Below are positions 36,101-42,933 of a DNA stretch of 64,000 bases, piece by piece (the stretch's first letter is position 1; the number at the start of each line of letters is the position of its first letter). The translations under genes and the position numbers were made by a program. The stretch covers positions 558,001 through 622,000 of the forward strand of contig NZ_CAJIMS010000001.1 in the NCBI RefSeq assembly GCF_905175375.1, in the 5' to 3' direction. This DNA is from Chryseobacterium aquaeductus. GTDB taxonomy: Bacteria > Bacteroidota > Bacteroidia > Flavobacteriales > Weeksellaceae. The notes under the pieces were generated by a model, which had not been told where the DNA came from, made no database searches, and worked only from the letters and a program-made list of their open reading frames with translations.

Positions 36101-36664
36101 ATGGTTTCAAAAAAACAATTATCAGAAAAAGAAACTACAGAACTTTTGGATATTCTTCAACAACGTTTTGAAAAAAATACCAATCGCCATCCCCAAATTG
36201 ACTGGTCTACAATTGAATCAAAATTAAAAGAAAATCCTATAAAACTGTGGTCTCTCAACGAAATGGAAATTTCCGGTGGCGAACCTGACGTGGTAGATTA
36301 TGATAAAAAATCTGACGAATATGTTTTTTTTGACTGTTCGCCAGAAAGCCCGAAAGGAAGACGAAGTTTCTGCTATGATCGCAAAGCTTTAGATTCCAGA
36401 AAGGAAAATAAACCACAAAATGATGTTTTAACAGTTGCGAAAGAAATGGGTGTAGACATTCTTGACGAAACGCAATACAGATTTTTGCAGACCTTGGGAG
36501 AATTTGATCTGAAAACTTCGAGCTGGATAAAAACTCCAAAAGAGATCAGAGCATTGGGCGGCGCACTTTTCTGTGACAGAAGATATGATACTGTTTTTGT
36601 ATATCACAACGGAGCCAATTCTTATTATGCGGCAAGAGCCTTTCGTGGAGTTTTGAAGGTTTAG
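36101..36664 (+). CDS. DUF4256 domain protein
   Basis: 187 residues covering the whole family: MVSKKQLSEKETTELLDILQQRFEKN, GGEPDVVDYD, YVFFDCSPESPKGRRSFCYDRKAL and the C-terminal RRYDTVFVYHNGANSYYAARAFRGVLKV. The protein is soluble and monodomain. The function of the family is unknown. It stands alone in the accessory stretch, with a foldback repeat just downstream. Confidence 0.85.
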   Translation: MVSKKQLSEKETTELLDILQQRFEKNTNRHPQIDWSTIESKLKENPIKLWSLNEMEISGGEPDVVDYDKKSDEYVFFDCSPESPKGRRSFCYDRKALDSRKENKPQNDVLTVAKEMGVDILDETQYRFLQTLGEFDLKTSSWIKTPKEIRALGGALFCDRRYDTVFVYHNGANSYYAARAFRGVLKV

Positions 36665-36705
36665 TTTTAGGTTTAGAAATTTTATAACTTAAATCTTAAT
36701 ATCTG

Positions 36706-36832
36706 CGTCAGTTCGAGTAATTTTTCGAAGAAAAATATATCGAGAACCCGCGAGTTTCTGACCAAAAACAAGGATAGTCGATAATCAAAAACTTCTCGAT
36801 ACGATTTTCTTCAAAATCTACTCGAACTGACG
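36706..36832. repeat. MITE-like foldback element, 127 bp
   Basis: Perfect 14-bp terminal inverted repeats CGTCAGTTCGAGTA (36706-36719) and TACTCGAACTGACG (36819-36832) enclose further complementary segments: GAAGAAAA and ATCGAGAA on the left, TTCTCGAT and TTTTCTTC on the right. No gene is inside. It resembles non-autonomous elements. Confidence 0.7.
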
Positions 36833-36903
36833 AAGTGACTACAAGAAAAATATTTACTAATAAAAACTATTAATCTTAACTTTGCCTCTTCAAAAAATAA
36901 GGC

Positions 36904-37302
36904 ATGAATACACAGATTTTAGATTTTTGGGTAGGGAATTTTAATTCAGAAGAACAGTTTTTGCAATTTGTAGAAGAAGATGACAACTATTATCTGAACG
37001 AAGAAGATGACGACAATTACATCTCAAAATTTGCAGAGTCGCAGGATACAGTTTGGTTTGACGGCGATCTGGCAGAATATGGTTTTGAAAACCTAAGCAA
37101 AAACATCTACGAAAACTTTTCAGAATATTCGTTTGCCGATCAATGGCTTCCCGAACTGGTTCACAAAATCAACCTTTCAGAATTGAAATTTGACATTAAC
37201 TCTTTAATATTTGTAAGCCAAGGACAAATTCCTAAACCTGTTTCTGTAGAAGATGATGAATTTTCTTTGGTGTATATGGGTGGTGTTGAGTTTGAGTATT
37301 AA
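36904..37302 (+). CDS. Imm22-like orphan immunity protein
   Basis: 132 residues, very acidic. The N-terminus LDFWVGNFNSEEQFLQFVEE resembles the Immunity-22 family, which protects against polymorphic toxins. The rest has DTVWFDGDLAEYGFENL and a beta-rich C-terminus ending SLVYMGGVEFEY. No toxin gene is adjacent, so it is an orphan here. A -7 element TAACTTTG is at 36877-36884. Confidence in the family name is moderate. Confidence 0.65.
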   Translation: MNTQILDFWVGNFNSEEQFLQFVEEDDNYYLNEEDDDNYISKFAESQDTVWFDGDLAEYGFENLSKNIYENFSEYSFADQWLPELVHKINLSELKFDINSLIFVSQGQIPKPVSVEDDEFSLVYMGGVEFEY

Positions 37303-37332
37303 TATCAACACTACATTTAAAATAAGTTTCAC

Positions 37333-37362
37333 TATCTTTGATACTATCAAATGATACTATCA
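37333..37362 (+). promoter_or_regulatory. fic promoter with two tandem palindromic operators
   Basis: TATCTTTG (37333-37340) is a -7 element. Directly behind it TGATACTATCA occurs twice (about 37339-37349 and 37352-37362), 13 bp apart. Each copy is a palindrome (TGATA-N-TATCA). They overlap the expected transcription start and the leader of fic, a position that suits repression. Confidence 0.6.
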
Positions 37363-37364
37363 TA

Positions 37365-38318
37365 ATGAAACCACCATATCAGATTACTTCACAAATCTTG
37401 AATTTGATATCAAGCATTTCTCAGAAAATAGGGGAAGTGAATGCTACTTATTTAATTAAAAATAATCCAACTCTTAGAAAGCAAAATCAAATTAAAACCA
37501 TTCATTCTTCATTGAATATTGAAGGAAACACGCTTTCTGAAGATCAGATTACGGCAATTTTAGAAAATAAAAAAGTTTTAGGACCTCAAAAAGACATTAC
37601 AGAGGTTTTGAATGCTCTAAAAATTTATCAGGATTTAAATCAATTAAAGTTTAACAGCGAAAGAGATTATCTGAAAGCACATCAAACTTTAATGAGCGGA
37701 TTAATCGAAAATCCCGGAAAATACAGAACAACAGGAGTTGGAATCATGAAATGTTCAAAGGTGGAACATATTGCGCCTCCTTCAGAAAATGTTCCCTATC
37801 TGATGAAAGATCTATTTTCTTACTTAAAAGATAATTCTGAATTGAGTCTTATAAAAAGTTGCGTTTTTCATTATGAGATGGAATTTATACATCCTTTTTT
37901 GGATGGAAACGGAAGAATGGGAAGACTTTGGCAAACATTAATTTTAACTAATGAATTCCCGATTTTTGAATTTTTGCCTTTTGAAACTTTGATTGCTAAA
38001 AATCAAATAAAATATTATCAAGCACTTTCTCGATCTGATAAAGAAGGTCATTCAACAAAATTTATTGAATATATGTTGGGCATTATTGATGAATCACTTT
38101 CCGAATTATTAGGAAATTCAATTCAAAAGCTCACCGATAATGATAGAATTTTGATTTTTTTAGAAAATACTAAAGATGAATTTTCAAGGAAAGATTACAT
38201 GAAAAAATTCTCTGAAATTTCTTCTGCTACTGCGAGTAGAGATTTAAAAAATGCTGTCGAAAAAGGTCTCATTGAAAAATCAGGAGATAAAAAAACGAGT
38301 CTCTACAAAAAGACATAA
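37365..38318 (+). CDS. Fic-domain protein with C-terminal winged helix
   Basis: 317 residues from the ATG at 37365 (MKPPYQITSQIL). The N-terminal autoinhibitory motif S-x-x-x-E-G (Ser49 to Gly54 in HSSLNIEGN) is intact. The Fic motif HPFLDGNGRMGR (residues 176-187) carries the catalytic His176. Such proteins usually transfer AMP to target proteins. The C-terminus (from about 255) reads as a winged HTH, with DRILIFLENTKDEFSRKDYMKKF, so autoregulation through the twin palindromes in its leader is likely. The frame could start at a TTG (37338), but that lies inside the promoter element. Confidence 0.9.
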   Translation: MKPPYQITSQILNLISSISQKIGEVNATYLIKNNPTLRKQNQIKTIHSSLNIEGNTLSEDQITAILENKKVLGPQKDITEVLNALKIYQDLNQLKFNSERDYLKAHQTLMSGLIENPGKYRTTGVGIMKCSKVEHIAPPSENVPYLMKDLFSYLKDNSELSLIKSCVFHYEMEFIHPFLDGNGRMGRLWQTLILTNEFPIFEFLPFETLIAKNQIKYYQALSRSDKEGHSTKFIEYMLGIIDESLSELLGNSIQKLTDNDRILIFLENTKDEFSRKDYMKKFSEISSATASRDLKNAVEKGLIEKSGDKKTSLYKKT

Positions 38319-38319
38319 A

Positions 38320-38347
38320 AAAACTTCCGCTAAAATACGGAAGTTTT
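38320..38347. terminator. Bidirectional terminator
   Basis: Stem AAAACTTCCG/CGGAAGTTTT with an 8-nt loop lies between the convergent fic (ends 38318) and polA (ends 38358) genes. Confidence 0.88.
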
Positions 38348-38357
38348 TAAATATTTT

Positions 38358-41192
38358 CTAATGCGCTTCCAGCCAGTTTTTCCCTACTCCAACTTCCACC
38401 AATAATGGAACCTGCGTTTCAATGGCATTTTCCATTTCTGTTTTAATGATATTGGTTGCCACTTCCACCTCATCAATCGGAGATTCAAACAACAATTCGT
38501 CATGTACCTGCAACAACATTTTGGTCTGAAGTTTTTGCAATTGAAGTTCTTTATCGATTTTAATCATTGCTATTTTTACAACATCTGCGGCACTTCCCTG
38601 AATGGGAGCATTTACCGCGTTTCTTTCAGCATGAGCCCGCACGACAAAATTTCCGGAATTAATGTCTTTTAAATGTCGTTTTCTTCCTAAAATCGTTTCT
38701 ACATAACCTATCTCACGAGCTCTTTGTACTTGTGCTGCCATGTATTCTTTCAATTTCGGGTAGGTTTCGTAGTAAGCTTCAATCATTTGTTTGGCTTCTG
38801 ATCTCGATAAACCTGTTTGTTCGGCTAAAGCAAAAGCTCCCTGACCATACAGAATTCCGAAGTTCACCGTTTTTGCTTGTCCACGCTGCGTTTTTGAAAC
38901 TTCTTCCAGCGGAATATTAAATAATTTTGCAGCCGTAGAAGCATGAATATCTTCGCCATCCTGAAAGGCTTTGATCATATTATCTTCACCTGAAATTTCG
39001 GCAATCAAACGCAATTCGATCTGAGAATAATCGGCAGAAATTATTTTCTTACCTTCAGCGGAAACAAACGCTCCACGGATTTGCTGACCTCTCAATGTAC
39101 GGATCGGAATATTCTGTAAATTTGGGTTTACACTCGCCAAACGACCTGTTGCAGCCGTTGTTTGCGAGAAATTAGTATGAACACGATTGTCATCTTTATC
39201 AATCTGCGATGGTAATGCGTCGACATACGTTGATTTTAGTTTTTGATAGGTTCTGTACTCTAAAATATGCTGAATAATCTCGTGCTTAGTAGATAATTTT
39301 TGTAAAATATCTTCTGAAGTAGCGTATTGTCCGGTTTTCGTTTTTTTGGCTTTCGGATCAAGCTGCATTTTGTCAAACAAAACATCGCCCAATTGTCTTG
39401 GCGAATTCATATTAAATTCTTCACCGGAAATTTCAAAAATCTTGGATTCTAGTTGTCTTAAATCATTTTCAAGGTCGATACTTTCCTGAGCAAGCCATTT
39501 TTCGTCTAAAGAAATCCCTTCGAGTTCCATTTTAGCCAAAACTTCCATCAACGGCATTTCTATTTTGTAGAAAAGATCTTCAAGGTTTTCTTTTTTTAAT
39601 TGTGGTGCAAACAATTCATATAATTGGAAAGTTACGTCAGCATCTTCTGCGGCATAATCTGTTTGCGTTCTAAGATCTGCATCTCTGAAATTCCCCTGAT
39701 TTTTTCCTTTTTTGCCGATAATGGTTTCAATCGAAACAGGTTTATAATTTAAGTAAACTTCTGAGAGATAATCCATCCCATGTCTTCCGTCAGGATTTAG
39801 AAGATAATGTGCAATCATGGTGTCAAACATCGCACCTCTCACTGTTAAATCATATTGCTTCAGAACTTTATAATCATATTTTAAGTTGTGAGCGATCTTT
39901 ATTAAGTCTTCTTTTTCAAAAAACGGTCTGAAAATTTCCAAAGTCTGCAATACTTCACCCTTATCTGCAGAAAGCGGAACGTAATACGCTAAACTTTTTT
40001 TGTAGGAGAAACTCATTCCCACCAATTCGGCTTCCAACTCATTTAAAGAAGTAGTTTCTGTATCAAAACAAACCGCTTTTTGTTTTAAAAGATTCTGAAC
40101 CAATATTTTCTGAGCTTTCGGATTATCAACAAACTGATACAGATGATCATTTTCTGTGATAGTTTCCTTAGTAGAAGTTGCCTGATCTAATTCCTCAAAA
40201 CTTGCAAAAAGATCGAGCTGACCACTTTGGTTGATGGTTGGTGGTTTTTGGTTGTCGGCATTAGATTCTACGGTTGTTGTTTTTACAGTGACAGTTTCGG
40301 CAGGTGCAAATGCTCGGTATAAATTTTCATACAGTCTTCTGAACTCAATTTCGTCAAAAATTTCTTTTACCTTTTCAAAATCAGGAGTTTCAAGATCGTA
40401 TTGTTCTTGATGAAATTCTACCGGAGCATCACAAATAATGGTTGCTAGCTTTTTAGATAAAATTCCACGTTCTGCTGAAGCTTCTATTTTTTCTTTGATT
40501 TTTCCCTTTAGCTGATGTGTGTTTGCTAAAAGATTTTCGATGCTTCCATATTCCTGTAAGAATTTCATCGCTGTTTTTTCGCCAACGCCATCTAACCCCG
40601 GAATATTATCAACCGCATCACCCATCATTGCAAGGAAATCAATTACTTGTTTCGGATCTTCGATTCCGTATTTGGCTTTTACTTCATCAACGCCCAAAAT
40701 TTCGATTTCTCCACCTTTCAATCCCGGTTTATAAATTTTTATTTTATCGGTAACCAATTGTGCAAAATCTTTATCGGGAGTTACCATAAAAGTAGTGTAA
40801 CCTTCTTTCTCGGCTTTACAGGCAAGAGTTCCTATCAAATCATCCGCTTCATAACCTTCAACACCCATGTGCGGAATGTGCATGGCATCTAAAATTCTGT
40901 GAAGATATGGGATTGCAACTTTTATCGCTTCAGGAGTTTCGCTTCGATTGGCCTTGTATGCTGCAAAATCAATGGTTCTGATACTCGCTTGTCCTACATC
41001 AAAAACCACTGCCAAATGCGTAGGTCTTTCTCGTCTTATTAATTCGATCAAAGAATTTGTAAAACCAAAAATCGCAGAGGTATCAACTCCTGCATTTGTA
41101 ATCCTTGGGCTTCTTATCAATGCGTAATATCCTCTGAAAATCATTGCATAAGCATCGATGAGGAAAAGCCTTTTGTCTTGTGTTGCGTCCAT
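38358..41192 (-). CDS. polA: DNA polymerase I
   Basis: 944 residues from the ATG at 41190-41192 (MDATQDKRLFLIDAYAMIFRGYYAL). Three domains are complete: the 5'-nuclease (to about 300, with VFDVGQASIRT and GDAVDNIPGLDGVGEKTA), the 3'-5' exonuclease with its DxE motif intact (VCFDTETTSLNELE) and the polymerase (motif A IISADYSQIELRL, motif B RGQAKTVNFGILYGQG, motif C LLQVHDELLFE). Proofreading should be active. It lies between fic and the T6SS block and has no T6SS link. Confidence 0.97.
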   Translation of the reverse strand: MDATQDKRLFLIDAYAMIFRGYYALIRSPRITNAGVDTSAIFGFTNSLIELIRRERPTHLAVVFDVGQASIRTIDFAAYKANRSETPEAIKVAIPYLHRILDAMHIPHMGVEGYEADDLIGTLACKAEKEGYTTFMVTPDKDFAQLVTDKIKIYKPGLKGGEIEILGVDEVKAKYGIEDPKQVIDFLAMMGDAVDNIPGLDGVGEKTAMKFLQEYGSIENLLANTHQLKGKIKEKIEASAERGILSKKLATIICDAPVEFHQEQYDLETPDFEKVKEIFDEIEFRRLYENLYRAFAPAETVTVKTTTVESNADNQKPPTINQSGQLDLFASFEELDQATSTKETITENDHLYQFVDNPKAQKILVQNLLKQKAVCFDTETTSLNELEAELVGMSFSYKKSLAYYVPLSADKGEVLQTLEIFRPFFEKEDLIKIAHNLKYDYKVLKQYDLTVRGAMFDTMIAHYLLNPDGRHGMDYLSEVYLNYKPVSIETIIGKKGKNQGNFRDADLRTQTDYAAEDADVTFQLYELFAPQLKKENLEDLFYKIEMPLMEVLAKMELEGISLDEKWLAQESIDLENDLRQLESKIFEISGEEFNMNSPRQLGDVLFDKMQLDPKAKKTKTGQYATSEDILQKLSTKHEIIQHILEYRTYQKLKSTYVDALPSQIDKDDNRVHTNFSQTTAATGRLASVNPNLQNIPIRTLRGQQIRGAFVSAEGKKIISADYSQIELRLIAEISGEDNMIKAFQDGEDIHASTAAKLFNIPLEEVSKTQRGQAKTVNFGILYGQGAFALAEQTGLSRSEAKQMIEAYYETYPKLKEYMAAQVQRAREIGYVETILGRKRHLKDINSGNFVVRAHAERNAVNAPIQGSAADVVKIAMIKIDKELQLQKLQTKMLLQVHDELLFESPIDEVEVATNIIKTEMENAIETQVPLLVEVGVGKNWLEAH

Positions 41193-41360
41193 ATTTTGAA
41201 TAATGAACAAATATAAGAAAATGGGTTTGGTTTTTTTCGGGATTTTGGTGCAGAGATTTAAAATTTAAAGATAAATCATCACTTCAGAAATCTCATTATG
41301 GGACTCAAATCTACTCACGGCTGTCATTAAACTATTCCAAATCATGAATTAGGAATTTTT

Positions 41361-41394
41361 TAAAAAAAATAGCCCACTTTTACAAGCAGGCTAT
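41361..41394 (-). terminator. Terminator after tssD copy 1
   Basis: On the minus strand ATAGCC and GGCTAT (41389-41394 with 41369-41374) pair around a 14-nt spacer and are followed by a run of eight T. It ends the main T6SS block on the polA side. Confidence 0.82.
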
Positions 41395-41416
41395 CCATTA
41401 TAAATTTACTTAATGA

Positions 41417-41821
41417 TTAAACACCGGGCCAGATGCCTTCGTAGGCAGCATTACCATAATTAATTTTTTCTGCGCTTACAATGAAGCTGATCAGCATAGA
41501 ATTCTGGTCTACGGCATCAAAATCAACTTCGTGTTGAATGACATAACCATTTTCCCAGTTTAATGTGATCAACGTACCTTCTTCGTGAGATTTGTTAAAA
41601 GTGATCTCACCTGAAGTTGGTTTGTATTTTCCATTTAATAAACTTTCCAAGATCTCAGATTTTTCTGTTGCCTCAATTGTCAATTTAATGATCGCATTGG
41701 AAGGATCTGAAGCTACACGACCAGAAACGTCTGTAGATCTTGATACACTGTAATTCAGCTTTAATAATTTTTGTCCTTCGCTTCCGTTGAATTTTAAGAT
41801 TCCTCTTGAATTGTCTGCCAT
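41417..41821 (-). CDS. tssD: T6SS tube protein Hcp/TssD, copy 1
   Basis: 134 residues, the Hcp inner-tube protein of subtype iii T6SS. Landmarks are MADNSRGILKFNGSEGQKLLKLNYSVSR, KPTSGEITFNKS and the C-terminal YGNAAYEGIWPGV. It is about 94% identical to copy 2 (8 changes, mostly conservative), while the DNA has drifted at many silent sites. This suggests strong selection on the protein. It has its own -7-like element and repeat boxes (41873-41963) and its own terminator. TssD forms the tube and carries effectors. Confidence 0.95.
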   Translation of the reverse strand: MADNSRGILKFNGSEGQKLLKLNYSVSRSTDVSGRVASDPSNAIIKLTIEATEKSEILESLLNGKYKPTSGEITFNKSHEEGTLITLNWENGYVIQHEVDFDAVDQNSMLISFIVSAEKINYGNAAYEGIWPGV

Positions 41822-41872
41822 GATTTTTAAATTTTAAGCAATTAATATTCTGATTTGATGTAATTTATATAG

Positions 41873-41963
41873 CGAAGATAGAGCCAAAGGTTTCCTGAGA
41901 AAAGTTTTTGGGCTTTTAATTCATATTTTGTAGTAGTTCTACTATTCTGTGTAGTAGTTCTAC
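41873..41963 (-). promoter_or_regulatory. tssD copy 1 promoter with two 13-bp boxes 21 bp apart
   Basis: On the plus strand GTAGTAGTTCTAC occurs at 41930-41942 and 41951-41963, a period of exactly 21 bp. Each box has GTAG...CTAC dyad ends. On the minus strand TATCTTCG (41873-41880), one base from TAnnTTTG, lies 52 bp upstream of the start. The first box is 109 bp upstream of the start. The same layout occurs at copy 2. Confidence 0.75.
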
Positions 41964-41994
41964 GATACAACCAAAAAAAGTGAAAATGATCAGA

Positions 41995-42858
41995 TTATTG
42001 CGACACAGAAGGTGAACTTTCTTTTATAGATCTGGACAAAATTTTATTTTTTTTAAGTAAAAAATCAGGCATCAAGTCTGTTGGAAGATATAAAACACTT
42101 TCCCCTTTTGTCTGAAGTTCTTCTTCAATTTCGGGATTCCATGAGAGAATATCTTTGAGCTCTATTTTTAATTCTTCAGCAATTATTTTTAAACTAAATC
42201 CTGCGTTGATTTCGGTTTCGGACAAAGATGAACCTTCTTTGATTCCCGATCTCGAATCAAAGATTTTCTTCATTCTGGAAGAATTATAATCGGTCAGAAC
42301 ACTGTTTAGCTCGCCTGTTGCATAACATGCGTTCAAATATTTTTTCACATGATTGATGGTTTCCGTCGGCAAATATTTAGAAAAAACGTGATACTGCGTA
42401 GAATTGGCAGACTGCATTGCTTTGGCGATATTTCCTTCTCCACAGTTGTAAGCTGCAACGACGGTCACCCAATTGTTGTATTTCTTATAGAGATTTCCTA
42501 ATGAAACTACAGCGACTTTTGTGCTTCTGTACAAATCATTACGGCGATCTTCGGTCAATCCGTATTGATTGGCGTGAGAGGTCATAAACTGCCAGACACC
42601 AACTGCTCCGGCGTTAGAAGTTATATTTCTGTCAAAATGAGATTCAATCAAAGCTAAATTTCTCAAATGCTTCGGAAGACCTTTACTAGCAAGAGAATTT
42701 TCTATAAACTGAACGATTTCTTTATTTGAATTGATAATGGTTTTATATCTTCTCACGCTGCTTTCTGAAGTATCTGTAGCAGAAAGAAACTGCGCCTGAA
42801 AAATCTGAAAACAGGATAAGAAGAAAGTAAATAATATTATTTTTGTGAAAATTTTCAT
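41995..42858 (-). CDS. Secreted lytic transglycosylase (SLT/MltD-like), T6SS-associated
   Basis: About 287 residues. The signal peptide MKIFTKIILFTFFLSCFQIFQAQ starts at 42858. Upstream ATGs exist, but the one at 42894 falls inside a hairpin. The SLT domain has the catalytic Glu in NLALIESHFD, then GAVGVWQFMTSHANQYGL and VVAAYNCGEGNIAKAM. A LysM-like tail follows (FSLKIIAEELKIELKDILSWNPEIEEE and LYLPTDLMPDF). Position 3' of tssH and near tssD suggests it opens peptidoglycan for T6SS assembly. Confidence 0.82.
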   Translation of the reverse strand: MKIFTKIILFTFFLSCFQIFQAQFLSATDTSESSVRRYKTIINSNKEIVQFIENSLASKGLPKHLRNLALIESHFDRNITSNAGAVGVWQFMTSHANQYGLTEDRRNDLYRSTKVAVVSLGNLYKKYNNWVTVVAAYNCGEGNIAKAMQSANSTQYHVFSKYLPTETINHVKKYLNACYATGELNSVLTDYNSSRMKKIFDSRSGIKEGSSLSETEINAGFSLKIIAEELKIELKDILSWNPEIEEELQTKGESVLYLPTDLMPDFLLKKNKILSRSIKESSPSVSQ

Positions 42859-42879
42859 TAAAATCTTATGCATTAATTT

Positions 42880-42916
42880 AAAACCGGAATACATAAAATT
42901 ATAGCATTCCGGTTTT
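42880..42916 (-). terminator. Hairpin between tssH and the transglycosylase gene
   Basis: An 11-bp stem AAAACCGGAAT/ATTCCGGTTTT encloses a 15-nt loop 18 bp past the tssH stop. The trailing T tract is short on the minus strand, so it may be only a partial terminator. Confidence 0.6.
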
Positions 42917-42933
42917 TATATTTTGATTCTTAT

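Noticed and set aside
37303..38318. Imm22-like gene and fic as one toxin-immunity pair
   Set aside because: Fic has its own promoter and operator, its intramolecular inhibitory motif is intact, and Imm22 is not known to me as a Fic antidote.
41930..41963. Boxes upstream of hcp as a CRISPR array
   Set aside because: There are only two units with an 8-bp spacer, and no cas genes.
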